A stretch of 64,000 nt of DNA from Cristatella mucedo (GCA_009760855.2 WPIO01000040.1:1468501-1532500); one strand, 5' to 3'. Shown: positions 50,331 through 62,540, counted from the stretch's first letter. Notes: generated by a model not told the origin, from the sequence alone. Translations and numbers: made by a program.

Positions 50331-50486
50331 GCAGTTCATTTTGTCGGACCTGTCCTTGCGCCGCAGACGGCTTCGCTCGGATGAGAGGCGGTTCAGCTCG
50401 CGCCGACGACGCAGCGCCCTCTCTATATCGTCTGCTTCGCCTTCTTCGCCTTCTTCTTCTTCTTCTTCGCCGCCGCCGCCGCTGGC
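50331..50486 (-). CDS. bZIP protein, basic-region exon
   Basis: Exon of 52 codons on the minus strand, bounded by an acceptor (TTGCTGTGGCAG) and a strong donor (GTGAGT at 50325-50330). After an Ala/Ser/Gly start and a poly-Glu run it reads RRRRELNRLSSERSRLRRKD. This matches the bZIP basic-region signature N-x-x-S-S-x-x-S-R with flanking Arg/Lys. The distance from the final Arg of this signature to the first zipper position (Met in DKMNC) is ten residues, as in bZIP proteins, and the heptads continue in the exon at 47874-48161. The phase at the junction is 0. Upstream exons are expected at higher coordinates but were not identified. Confidence 0.6.
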
Positions 50487-50674
50487 CTGCCACAGCAAGG
50501 ACGCGCACGCCACTTAATGGCTGACATCCTGTTAGCCAGGCCGGACCGAAAGAAAATGCCGCGGCCAAGACCAGACGCGGCCAGACGCCGCGGGCGCGGT
50601 TCGAGATCCAGGAAGAGACGCAAGGAAGTCACGCCATGCTCGCTTCCAGGACTGCGTAGCGGAACCGCGGTGTG

Positions 50675-50815
50675 CACGATTATAATAATAATAATAGTAG
50701 TAATAATAATGCACTTGATAAGGCACCCTCAGAGAACTCAATCTCTCTCTCTAGGTGCTTTACATTTGCTGCAAAGGGAAATGCAATTGAATGGTGAGTA
50801 ATATCATGCTTCCGC
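50675..50815 (-). repeat. LINE 3' tail
   Basis: Minus-strand 3' hairpin block of the CR1/L2-like family followed by an ATT/ACT microsatellite (50677-50711). Confidence 0.7.
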
Positions 50816-50839
50816 TCGTTTCGCGATCGGTTCGCTGTG

Positions 50840-51000
50840 CGGCGTGATAGCCCAAGAGCTACAGCTCGCGCTTTTCACGACCAGGGTCATGGTTTCGAAT
50901 CCTGCCGCGGGTGATTCTATATTGTCAACTGTAAGTGGCGGCGGTGATGCCCGCTAAGGCTTCTCTTGCGCCGCTATACAGATGAGGCTATTAAATGAGC
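50840..51000 (+). mobile_element. tRNA-like SINE, family 2
   Basis: Starts near GTGATAGCCCAAGAGCTAC (A-box-like region), has a good B box GGTTTCGAATCC, and ends with AAGGCTTCTCTTGCGCCGCT followed by ATACAGATGAGGC. Shares its body and tail with the copies at 30105, 59590 and 61868. Confidence 0.65.
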
Positions 51001-51219
51001 TACAATATTTCGTAGTGTTTGATCACAGCTTTGCTGCTTCATCGCTCGTCACCATGAGAGAAGACTTTCATTGCCTTAGCAAAGCAGAGAACTCTATTCA
51101 AAAATTTTCAACACAGATCTCTCTTTATATACATAAACACACATATATATATATATCGCTTGAATAAATTTCTATTAGAGAAAGAGCTCTCTATTCAAGG
51201 GATATATATATATAATTTT

Positions 51220-51284
51220 ATATAAATATAAATGTAAAGCGCCTAGAAAGAGATTGAGCTCTCTGAGGGTGCTTTATCAAGTGC

Positions 51285-51290
<6 letters not shown>
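51220..51290 (+). repeat. LINE 3' tail
   Basis: AAGCGCCTAGAAAGAGATTG, AGCTCTCTGAGGGTGCTTTA and TCAAGTGCATT, running into the AT microsatellite. Confidence 0.7.

Positions 51291-51360
<70 letters not shown>
51287..51360. repeat. (AT)n microsatellite
   Basis: About 37 uninterrupted AT units directly after a LINE tail, so it probably grew from the LINE's 3' microsatellite. Confidence 0.95.
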
Positions 51361-51362
<2 letters not shown>

Positions 51363-51839
51363 TAATAGAGATCTCTCCGAGCGACACGCGTGCCATCGCA
51401 AGCGTCTCGCGACGAAAGGCCGCGCTGAAACTGTAGCGCAAAAATCCGAGCGCGAGCTTGGTGATCGCGTGCACTCGCCAAATTTGCCGCTTAGCGCCGT
51501 TTTTCTCGTGACGCCTTAGCCTCGCGACGGCACGCCGCCGTCGCGCCGCCATTGCTGTGACCTCTTCCGGCCTTTCTTCCTCAAACGCTCTCAGCTCCTT
51601 CGTCGCTCGCGTTGTCGAAATTCGTGCTCGGACGCCTGCGAACTTACTCCAATCGAATGACGATACGATCCATACAACAGTCATGGTGTATTAGTGTGAT
51701 GCCGGAAAGTGCAAAGCCCTGAAATATGGCCTCGGCCAGATTATCTCCTATAGACTCTACTGGCAACCTGGATGTCCGGTTCAGAAGTGACCTTTCGCTA
51801 TATGACTGCATTTACTCCACAGACAAGTCTGCCAGCTTT

Positions 51840-52080
51840 CATGCACTTACCGATGTGGCAATTTTAGCCTGCTTCGTTTAGGCTACTCAGCCAAGATAAT
51901 TCAAGATAATCAATGCCACCCGATCTCGACTGTATGTGCAAGTCTTCCGGCCTGTACAGCAAGGCGCTGACAGTTGTTGCAAAACTCTGCAGCCAGGCTT
52001 ATCTGTCGTGAGCGTCGCAGCTGCCACATCAAGCCACCTCTCACCGATATGCACTGACTGTCTGTCTGTCTAGCAACGTA
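51840..52080 (+). mobile_element. LINE fragment, RT C-terminal remnant
   Basis: A stretch with GCAAAACTCTGCAGCCAGGC, TTATCTGTCGTGAGCGTCGC and AGCTGCCACATCAAGCC matches the LINE at 38119-38841 (its QNSAARLVCRERRSCHI region) with frameshifts. The stretch 52080-52690 shows no gene. Confidence 0.5.
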
Positions 52081-53252
52081 TTGACTTCAGGATTGTAGCA
52101 TCCAACTTTAGGTACCTCAACTTTCTTGCTCCGTTCATCTCATGCTGTCCTTTATGCGCTCACGCTTACTTCAACGACTAGTCAGCTGTTGCGATTCCTT
52201 CCCGGGAAAAGTGAGGTGCGAAGAACGAGATTCAATTCTCTTACGTCGCAATACAAATTCCCAATAATAACAACAAAATCCAGTGTTGGTCGATACTTGA
52301 TCCTGCCCCTCGAGATATCGACTATTAGATCTCGATGTAGGCTCTGCTTTGGACACGCGGTGCCCGTAGAGCATTTGTCGAACGATCGTCATCATCTATC
52401 GATCGTTCATAATGTAGATCATTATGAATCGATTATCACCGACGAATGATTGTCGTCGATTGACTTTGTGGTGATATAAAACCATATGCATTGCAAAACG
52501 TTTTCAGACGTAAATTAAACGTGGTCAAATATTAAACATTTAAACAGGCATCATACATTTAAACACGAAGACATGTGTTAAAAACACGCTTTCAGATCGG
52601 TTTTGGGCTGACAGCCGTCGCTGACACCATGCCGTACTTACTGTTATGGGCACTACGCCCGCGGCCACACATTTCATAGATGCACGTCGACGCATTAGTT
52701 GAAATTTGTACTTCGCACCGTACTTCCGGGGGGGGCAGTACGCCGTACTTACAGCCGGCAGCGGACCTATATTGGACGGACCAGCGAATCGGTGAGAAAG
52801 AGAAATGGCCAGGACGAACGCAGCTTAAATAAACCCAATAGAGGGCGTGTCATCTTCAGCCTCGCCGGAGATTTGCCGGTCCGCGCGAGGTCCCCGACTC
52901 GGTGGCGGCACCTGGTGCTTCCTGACGGTGACATAGCCACCTGGGCCATATCGGCGGTCGGACGCGCGTACGTGCAACGAACTACAGATCCGCCCGCAAG
53001 AGACAGCACCTAGTCGGATGCTAGCGTCTCTCCGATGGTTCGCTGAGATCGCTATATGAGTGTGCTCCGGCAATTAGTCGCCTCAATCGGAGCGACTTGA
53101 CTCGAAGCGAATGGGGCGGGGCTCGGCGGGCCGAGTGGCAGCTTCTGGCCCAGGGGCCGAGTTTCGCCAGCGTTCGCCGAGCGTAGCCGAGGGGCGCAGG
53201 GCGGGGAGCAGCCGTACGGATTGATGGCAAAACAAAATTATAAAAAAGTGCG

Positions 53253-53345
53253 TCATTTGCATAGCGCCCTAGGGGTGCTAAATCGCTCCACATTGAGCCG
53301 CTGCACGTGTGCAACATGGCTCGAGCCAAAAGCGAGCACCTTGGC
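53253..53345 (-). mobile_element. degenerate SINE, probably family 1
   Basis: CATTTGCATAGCGCCC, a GGTGCTAAATCGCT remnant of the hairpin and GGCTCGAGCC (B-box remnant) occur in the order of a minus-strand family 1 SINE but are heavily mutated. Confidence 0.35.
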
Positions 53346-53610
53346 CCTGAGAGAAACCAGAGCGGTGAGTGCGTTGTCGCCGCTCTCTCGATCGGCCCTG
53401 TCGAGGGGGGGGCGATCGCGGCCCATCAACGCCGAGCGTAGCGGCAAAATTTGCAGCTCGCTGTGCGGCGTCGGAGCAGCCGGCTCGCGTAGCACGTAAT
53501 GGCCGAGAGCCAGCGCTCCGACCGCCGGAGTAGGAGTGAAGGCGCGGGGAATTCCCGAATGGCGAAGCCGGTCGATGTCGGCTAGAGCGAGCCCGCTGCG
53601 AGCAGCATCG

Positions 53611-53639
53611 ACAGATGGCGCTTGCCGACAGATGGCGCT
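53611..53639 (+). promoter_or_regulatory. duplicated ACAGATGGCGCT site
   Basis: The 12-mer occurs at 53611-53622 and 53628-53639, 17 bp apart. It contains an AGATGGCGC core similar to the CTCF consensus. The region is CpG-rich and upstream of a candidate first exon. Assignment is by resemblance only. Confidence 0.3.
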
Positions 53640-53684
53640 CCTAGGATGAGCGGGACTGAACGTCAGCGATGCAGTAGTAGCAGC

Positions 53685-53731
53685 AGTAGTCCCTACGTCA
53701 GAGCGGTCGTGCGACTGACGTAGGGACTACT
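53685..53731. repeat. perfect 17-bp inverted repeat (hairpin)
   Basis: AGTAGTCCCTACGTCAG and its exact reverse complement flank a 13-nt loop. Each arm contains TGACGTAG/CTACGTCA, close to a CRE/bZIP half-site. The flanks are CAG-rich. Confidence 0.8.
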
Positions 53732-53835
53732 GAGCGACGACGGCGCAGCAGCAGCAGCAGCAGCGGCGGCATCCGAGACGGCTAGCGGATGGACTGGGCG
53801 GAGCTGCGGCCAGAGCAGACAGACGAGTCGTCACA

Positions 53836-53892
53836 ATGGCCGCAGCTGCCGGGAGCAACGCCTCGTCGACGCGACCGCCGGTGCCGTCCTTG
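53836..53892 (+). CDS. candidate first coding exon
   Basis: ATG in a good context (CACAATGG) opens MAAAAGSNASSTRPPVPSL, followed directly by a strong donor GTAAGA at 53893. It lies in CpG-rich DNA behind the hairpin and duplicated 12-mer. No downstream exon was identified, so this is only a candidate. Confidence 0.25.
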
Positions 53893-54967
53893 GTAAGACC
53901 CTTGGCAAGGCGAAGGCCAATGCCGTCGTCCGGATCAGAGTTAGAAATAGAGCTGACTTTCGGCGAGGGCCGCGTGTTTATCTTTAACTTGGTCGCAGCA
54001 AAGCTGTCACGCTCCGGCCGGCCACCAGCGCATCAGCGCGAGAGTCGTGGAGTAGCCGCCACCGCCGCTGCCGCCGCCCCTGCCGTCGTCGGGAGACCGC
54101 ATCGCTCGCAGCGAAACCTTCTGCCGCTACAGCTCCAGTGCCCGGCTCTCGGAGAGTCGAGCCAAGTCTCTTTCGGTCCCGTCAGCATGTCCGACCTTTG
54201 GCAGCGGTGACCTCGAAATGAGGAGGCTGCAGTAGCCGAGGCTGCAGACTGGAGTCGGCGACCGGCGGCGGCGGCGACTTGCCTTCTGGTTCGCTCGCCG
54301 CCTGCCCAGAAGAGCAAACTCCTGAGATCATCGTGTCATACCGAGACGTAGGCGGATGCGGATCCGCCTACTCACGTGTCCGTGTCACGCGCTCACGTGT
54401 CGAACAACAAAAGTCTTGCGCCTGTCCACAGCCAACTGTATCGCAGTGCTGTGGCTTTCGCTCTACCGAAAAATCATGGCTTCCTGCCGCGGCCGCCGCT
54501 GGCTCGATCCCACGACGTCGATCGCTAAAGGCAAGGTGCCTTGACCTTGGCGCCTTGACCCAAGGCCAAACCGACTGGGCGACTCGTTGAGCCAAGAGAA
54601 TCTTCCCGCGAATCTTACCAAGATACGCGGGCGGCGATTCGCCTCCGCTTTAGAAACTATACAAATAAATCTAGCAGCCGCTTTGTAGGGCAGGTGTCGA
54701 CAGATCAGCACCCGTGCTCGTGACACCCGGGCTCCATCACTTTCCACCAACTTCGCAGCCGAGATAGAGTCGAACCCGCGATGCGCCAGTAGCATAAATG
54801 CGCCGGGCGTACAAATCTTCAAATCTTCGCGCGGGACTCGTCGTGAACTAATCCCGAACGAAAGCAGGCCTACTCGAGGGGTTCGCGTTTGTGCGTCAGC
54901 GTGGCGGCGTCGGCGTCGGAAGCTCGTTTGGCTTCGTTTAGCTTCGTTCTATTCGGTTCGTTGGGCT

Positions 54968-55071
<104 letters not shown>

Positions 55072-56133
55072 GGCTCGGAGGAACTCGGCCCGTCGCTGCG
55101 GCCGCCCTTGCATTCGACGCTGCTTCCAGGCCATTCCATCCATTCTCCTCGACTGTCACACTGACTCGACTGTGCGTCTCACTTTCGTTTCGGTTTCGCG
55201 AAATGAAGTCTGTCGGCTACCGAATGCGCACCAAAAGCCGCCTAGGCTTGGAGTATAGTTTAGTATAGTTTAGACTATGCAAAACGCTCCTTCGTAATAC
55301 CCAATACCCGCGCAGTCTTTGTGGCTTTATGGAGCCTTTGTGGACGTAGATACATATGTTGATCCCATCCGCCGCGGTTTGAGTTTCGAACTCGGAAGCC
55401 TGTTTCCGTTTCGCGTAATAATCGCTGCAATACACGGCAAGCAGGCCAAGAGTGGACGGACTTTGGCCTAATTCCGCCACTTCCGCCAGCTCCAAAACTT
55501 GGGACAGGCGCTGTATCTGTCGAACATGCACCGACAGCGTCGGCTTTGAGTGCGCTGCTGCGCGTGCAGACAGCTCCCCGGCGTAGCACCCGCTTAGTGA
55601 GTCACGTGGCTTGGCGGAGTTGCAGACTGACGCGCGTGCGTACGCCTGCGCACACTTCTCGCCGACGACAGCATCCAACGCCATCGTCCGCGCCGCGCGA
55701 TGGCTTCGTCGACTCCGGCGACCGACCGACCGACCGACGCACGGCCCATTTCGGCCGCGAAAGCTAAGCCCCTGCCGCCGCGCCTCTCCCGCCGCTGGGG
55801 CTTGGCTTTCGCGGGCGCTTCGCCGCATTGTTTCTGACGTTCGCCGCTGCTGCTGTTCCGTCTCGCCTACGTCCCTCGCCGACGCCCAATCAGGCGCGCC
55901 GGTGCCGACCGTCTGACGACAATGCGGCTGCCTGCCCGAGTGGTCTGGCACCCGCCCAGGAATAGGCTCTCCGATGACGCGGGGAATTTCCGTACTCTGA
56001 ACTGAGGGCGACCGCAGACTTCTGCGACTTATCGCCCGCGCGAACTTCTCCGCTAGAGCGCCGCTTCGCTGGCTGGCCGGGCGCCGGACCGGTAGTCGAA
56101 GCGGCGGCGGCGATGCGCTGGTCCCTGCGTGCT

Positions 56134-56135
<2 letters not shown>

Positions 56136-56216
<81 letters not shown>

Positions 56217-56267
56217 TCTCTCACTCTCTTCTCTCACTCTCTTCTCTCTCTCTCCCTCTCTTCTCTC

Positions 56268-56298
<31 letters not shown>
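56136..56298. repeat. (CT)n microsatellite
   Basis: Long CT run with TTCTCT and CACTCTCTT interruptions. It creates spurious Ser/Leu and Arg/Glu frames on the two strands. Confidence 0.95.
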
Positions 56299-56300
<2 letters not shown>

Positions 56301-56589
56301 AACGTCATGCTGAAATAATCGCGTCTCTGTCTGTTCCTGAGTCACCTTCTCAACCGTTCGGGCATCGCTAGCGTAAGGCCGTCGGCTCGCCACCAAGCCT
56401 CGCTCCAGCCGGGCGATCGCAGAGTCCCGACGAGCTCGAGCGCCGCTTCCGCTGAACGCCGCTCGACCGGAAGCGGCGGAAGGGCCATCCAGTCTGGGTC
56501 TGCATACCCGTCTGCGGCCGGCGAACGGCGAATGTCCGCCATCAAAGGAGCGATCGCAGCGAGCTACCGCAGACGGACCTTAGCAGACG

Positions 56590-56760
56590 GGGGCAGCGTG
56601 AGCGGACGGCCGCAAACGAGAGCGGACGTCTGCCGTGCAGACCGATGCACGGCGAGTGGCTTTCGGCGGACGGCGAGCGGACGGCTAGCGGACGGCCAGC
56701 GGACGGCGAGAGGACTGCGAGCGGACGGCTCCAGTGGACGGCTCCAGCGCCAAGCAGCTC
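56590..56760 (+). repeat. degenerate GCGGACGGC tandem repeat
   Basis: GCGGACGG recurs at roughly 10-12 bp spacing (for example AGCGGACGGCTAGCGGACGG). The following 56760-57600 is GC-rich without a supported gene; it contains a CAAGATGGCCAGGG YY1-like site at about 57097. Confidence 0.6.
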
Positions 56761-57610
56761 TCGAGTTGCGACTTACCGAGTGCGAGTGTCCGCTGTCGTC
56801 TGTCGTAACTGCGTCCCGGCGTCCGCAGTTCAAGTTCTCGACGGCCACCGGAAGCAAGCCGGAGCCGTCCGGCTCCTGCATTGCTGGAGCGACGGCCGTA
56901 GCAATAGGCAATCGACGGCGCCCGAAGCCGTGGAGGACCGGCCGTTGCACTCGGGTTCGTTGGCCGCGTACTAGCGCGTCGCAGCGGCGGCCGGCGACGG
57001 TTGGAATTTCGAGTATTTCAAGCGGGCTGTCCGGCTCCCGCTAGGAGATGACCTTTGGCTTCGATTGCGACCGATTGTGCCGGAAGTGAGCATGAGCAAG
57101 ATGGCCAGGGAACGCCCCGGTCAAATCTCGGGGGCACTGCTTCGCGATCGAACTGCGCAATCGGCCGCCATGCGAGCGGGGCACGTCCCTCGCTTTCTCG
57201 CGAGAGCGAGCGGGTCGACGGACCCAATTCGTCGCTTTGAAATGAGCTCGACGGTAATTGGCTGGCGCAGGCGGCGAGCCGCCTGCCGTTCCATTCGGTG
57301 CGGCCGAGGCAGCGATGGCCTGCTGACCTAAAGCTTACCGCCCGATACGTTGTCCGTCCGCCATCACACGCCGCAGTTCATGGCTCGTTCGGGGTGAGCG
57401 CAGCCAGCGATAGCACCTCGCAGGACCACGAGAACGAGGCTGCGCCAGGGGGAGGGAAAGGGGTTGGGGGCTCTAGCCCACTCGCGATTCAGAGCCCACG
57501 TATTTTCTTCAGCAAAACTGACCGCTCCCATCATCCATCGGTCGCTCTTCCGTTTGTTCACTCGCTCCAACAGTTTCAGCGCGTCAGCCGTCGTCTCACT
57601 CACTCACTCC

Positions 57611-58325
<715 letters not shown>

Positions 58326-59278
58326 TCTCCCCGGTCTTCACGTACGCCAAGCGGCGCAATGCGGTAGCTCTTCACACTACGCTCGCACGCGCATCTCTCG
58401 TAGTAGAGCTCTTTTGCGTATTTAGAGGCGCCTGCACGTCCTCCCTACCCTCGGTGCAATTGTCGGCGGAGCCGCAGCTCTTTCAGTTGGACGAATGGGA
58501 ATAACTCCCGCGCCTTCTCTGTCTGGTTCCGGGTTGTAGAGAACACGGAAGATGGATAAACCCGTAGGTAAACTCCGGCGCCAGCCAACCGTAGCGCTCG
58601 CTCGCTTGCGGACCCCGCCCTGCTATGCTATTGGCTGCCCCCCCCCCGCCCAGAGCACTTCCCGCTTCCAGGCCGCCGCCAGGTGGCGCTGGCGGTTCCG
58701 GGGAACGGACGGCCATCGGGCGCCACCGGCGCTCGCTGGACTGCCGGCGCGCCCAGATGCGGCCGCAGCAGACGCATGTCGCGCGCGCGAGCGCGTCAGG
58801 CGCGAGGCCGCGGCATCGATGCCGCGGCCTCGCCGAAGCCGAGCTACTCGGCCTAAAACCGAGCCCGCGACGAGACAGCACCAGCGCTCGCGGCGGTAGC
58901 GCCGTCTGCCCGAGAGTCTGTGCGCGGCCGAGTTTTATTCGCTCGACCTGGCGGCCGAAGCCAAAGTTCATCGCGCTCGATTGGCGGCGACCTCTTGCGT
59001 AGGCCAAGTGTAGCGGGCGGTCGAGAAGGACTGGAGGCCTTGGCTCGTCGGTGCGGCGGAGCCGCACGGAGCCGCGACGCCTCGGGTCTCGGCCCGATGG
59101 CTAGCTAGGTGAACGCGCTTCGCCGCGGCCCAGGTCACGTTGGGTCCGAGGTACCCCGGTCAGAGTTCAATTTTGTATTCTCTACTTGTAGGCGAAGAAA
59201 GATGGGAGTGGAGGTCTGGATAGGCTGTGGAGCGGAGGGGCGGGGCGCGGGGGGGGTTCTTCGGGCGCCCTTCGCCCT

Positions 59279-59352
59279 AATTAGCGCGCCTGGGCTTACC
59301 TTGGCCGGGCAACGCCTCGTCCTTTTACTTCTCTCTTTTCTTCTCTCGCGTT
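59279..59352 (+). repeat. 74-bp dispersed repeat, copy A
   Basis: From AATTAGCGCGCCTGGGCTTA to CTTCTCTCGCGTT. The same length and most bases recur at 62789-62862. The stretch 58330-59278 is GC-rich with only unsupported long frames. Confidence 0.7.
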
Positions 59353-59589
59353 CTCTCGTGTTCTCTCGCGTTGGGGGGTTCTTCGGGCGCCCGAGCTTCG
59401 TCTTCGGCATATCGACACCCACAGCAATTTTATTTTCTTTGAAAACTCCGCGTACGGCGCCGTGAGCGGATGTGGAAACTGCGTTGGCGTCCTCCGTTTT
59501 AAACATGACATGTATAATTGAACACGAAGTTGCTTAGGTTTTTCATAGATTTTGACTATTTTCTAGAAAATAATTAATTAATTCACCTT

Positions 59590-59720
59590 AAGCCCCGTGG
59601 GGCCTTCGCGAGGACTCGGGTGCCGCCAGCAGGTTCAATTGCTCACTGCAAGCGGCGGCGTTCGCAGCGAAGGCTCTTCTGCCGCCGTACAAATAACGCT
59701 GCTAAATCTGCTCACGGTTT
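59590..59720 (+). mobile_element. tRNA-like SINE, family 2
   Basis: B-box-like GGTTCAATTGC, then GGCTCTTCTGCCGCCGTACA and AATAACGCTGCTAAATCTGC, the family tail. The 5' part is diverged. The following 59720-60400 has no supported gene. Confidence 0.5.
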
Positions 59721-60408
59721 CATTTTGAACGCTGCACGCGACTGAGCATGCCCCCAAGCACGTGACCGTCTGCTCGTCTCCCGCAGTCGCGCGTCCCTGC
59801 TCGCAGCTCGCTGCCAGCAGAGCAGCTCCCGCGAGGCGGACGCCGAGGCACGCAGAAAAGCGCACGGAGCACCCTCCGGCGGCGGCCGCCGCCGCAGCAG
59901 CCGCGCGTCGGACCGAGCTAAGGGAGCGCGCCCGCCGCGAGGGTTCGACGTCGCGCTCGCGTTCGAGCGTCTCTGCTTCCGCTTCCTGCTCAGCCTCGTC
60001 CATAGTTAGCGTAGCAAAAGAAAGCGCCAAAGAGCCGAAAATGCTTCGCGTCCGAGCTGCTACAGCGGCAGGCGACGGCGATTGCCGCCGTCTGCCCTCA
60101 ACGCACTCGTGAAACGACGGTTTGCGGCTGTGAAAAGACGGGCTTTTGCCAAATGGGCGCCCTTATTTCGACTGGCCCTAAGAGGTCTCGCGCGTGATAG
60201 CGAAGCTGTCGGGACACTCAAGAGTGAGAAACACGGAAGACGAATAGCAGAAGTAAAGCCTGAACGAAACTCGGCCAATTTCCGAGCCAGCCGCCGCCGG
60301 AAGTAGACGACTCATTCTCTTTTCAGCAGCTTTGACTGAGAGCTCTTTGCCTCGACAAAAATTGCTCAGAAATGAGCTAGGCTATACATTTTCAATGCAA
60401 TTACAAAC

Positions 60409-60416
<8 letters not shown>

Positions 60417-60457
<41 letters not shown>

Positions 60458-60461
60458 CATA

Positions 60462-60511
<50 letters not shown>

Positions 60512-60538
60512 CATATATATATATATATATATATATAA
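60417..60538. repeat. (AC)n/(AT)n microsatellite
   Basis: An AC run followed by long AT runs with ATGTGT and ATGTGCAT interruptions. Confidence 0.95.
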
Positions 60539-61085
60539 TCGACTCACAGCTCAATCATAATCTACTAATTCGTTCGTGATCTACTCATAATTCATAAAGA
60601 ATCTACACATTATTGAGTTACGATCCACATATAATCTACTAATACTCTATCTCTAATCTACACATAATCGACTCATTATCTACTCATAATTTGTTCATAA
60701 TTTATACATAATTCGTATCTAATCCACTAATAATCTACCAATAATCTACTCAACAATTTATTTATAATGTGCACATACTCCATACTCATAATTTACCTAT
60801 AAGCTACACAAAATTGACTTATAATCTACCCATAATTCATTTGTAATTTACTCATAATCTACATAAAATCTACATATAATTGATTTATAATCTTCTCATA
60901 ATTATTATACAATCTAATCATAATCCGTAGATATTCTATACATAATCTCATAGTATACCTATAATCTACTCAGAATCTTATCATCATTTATAATTTACTG
61001 TTATAATTTATTTATAATCTACTCATTATTTATCTATAATCTACTCGTAATTCATATATAATCTACTCATAATTTCTCTAAGACT
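60536..61085 (+). repeat. degenerate TAATCTACTCA tandem array
   Basis: About 45 units of 11-13 bp around the consensus ATAATCTACTCA (variants AATCTACACA, AATTCAT, AATTTATT) fill 550 bp with no other content. It is a highly mutated minisatellite. Confidence 0.85.
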
Positions 61086-61440
61086 CATGCACATATACAT
61101 AAGCACTTTATTATAGAAGAGCAGTCTTCTAGTCTAGCTACACGCTTGGGTGTCTTGTGAGTAGCAGCTCCGCTTTATCATCGTTTATTGGTGTCCACAA
61201 TCAAATAAGTGCACGACAAGATGTCGTGCACTTCCGGCTCAAACCAATTCCGCAAGACCACACAGAGACAAACCAAATCGCCAAATTCTTACGGAGAAAT
61301 ATAAATTCTTTATACAAAAAGCATTATATTATTCATGTAGACATTGTACTAAGGATCCGTTTTAGGTCTACGTTTTCCACAATTTAGGCTATCTCTTTTG
61401 CCCCTGTAAGCGACATCCAGCACAATCCAGGCTTTCTTTG

Positions 61441-61580
61441 CCTAGCTGGTTTGGTCCAGCGGTTAAGGCGCTCGCCCCCCACTAAGGTCTGGCTGAGGTT
61501 GTGGGCTCGAGCACCGAAGCATATGTGAAGCGCCTGAATAGAGATTAAGTTCTATTGGGGCGCTATACAAATGAATTATA
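61441..61580 (+). mobile_element. tRNA-derived SINE, family 1
   Basis: A box CTGGTTTGGTCCAGCGGTTA, B box GTGGGCTCGAGCACC, then GCGCCTGAATAGAGATTAAG and GGGGCGCTATACAAATGAAT. It is the best preserved copy in the window. Confidence 0.85.
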
Positions 61581-61867
61581 CATTTATATATATATATATA
61601 TTCGTACTGTGCCCACTTGACTAGCAGCTGTACCTGACCTTTGATCTTTATTTGCCTTTCAGCATCATAAATCAATTCGCATTCTTACTGCATGTGTTGC
61701 CTCTGACTCCGATGGTAGCAAAATGTCTCGAACTGAATCACAAACTTACTAATTATGGCCTAACAATTGTTACTCAAAAAATGGAATGCCGAAACCTCCA
61801 AATCGCTTCTCCCCTGTACTCTTCCTCGGAATCTAAAAACAAATACGAGCTGATTTAACTTTTGCTC

Positions 61868-62025
61868 TTTTGTTTAGCGACAGAAGAGCCTTTACTGCAA
61901 TTCCCGTCGATGGCTGCGTCGATAAAGAATTGCCCGCCGCCACAGGATTCGAACCCACGACCTCGGAACGAGGTCGTGAAAAGCAACCACCTTACCTAGT
62001 GTGCCATCAGGGTTCACTCAATCTA
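61868..62025 (-). mobile_element. tRNA-like SINE, family 2
   Basis: Minus-strand GGCACACTAGGTAAGGTGGT (A-box region) and B box GGGTTCGAATCC, then a body ending in AAAGGCTCTTCTGTCGCTAA. The clearest copy of this family. Confidence 0.7.
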
Positions 62026-62492
62026 GGTGCCCTCGTTAAAAAGAATGCACATCGATTGCTAAAGTGTGCATGATTCAGTGCACACTGCTAAGCAGCAGCA
62101 GCGCCATGAGTGTCTTCCTTTGCGCTTTTGCATGCATGAAAGAAAAAGCATGAAATCTTCCTTGTCATTAATTCTTATCTGTGGCTTCCTATGCAGCGAA
62201 TTGTAAAGCACATGGGTAGCGATTGGGTTCCCTCGAAAAAGTGGTGTTTTTAAAAAGACCCATTCTTGTCAGACCGTAGACACGCCGTCAGCCCTAGCAG
62301 CGAGCAGGCGAGTCCACTGCCGCCCAGCGAACGATTCGCTGCACATGACACAGACAGACATGCGCCGAGCGGGCGCGGAAAGGCCGCCGCTCGGCCAAGG
62401 ACGCTCGCTCGCTCGCTGTAGCCTCTGAAGCAGCACATACCGAGTACAAGCGCCTGCCGGGCCGCTAATCGCGCGGCCACAGGTCACCGGCC

Positions 62493-62540
62493 AGATTGGG
62501 TGACAATCGCAGATTGCAGATTGGGTGACAGATTGGGTGA
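62493..62540 (+). repeat. short tandem repeat AGATTGGGTGAC
   Basis: Three copies of the 12-mer (62493, 62516, 62529 approximately), one interrupted. The surrounding 62030-62788 shows nothing else. Confidence 0.6.

Noticed and set aside
52400-52432. Short palindrome near ATCGTTCATAATG
   Set aside because: Only nine paired bases around a five-base loop in AT-rich DNA; this is expected by chance and nothing nearby gives it a role.
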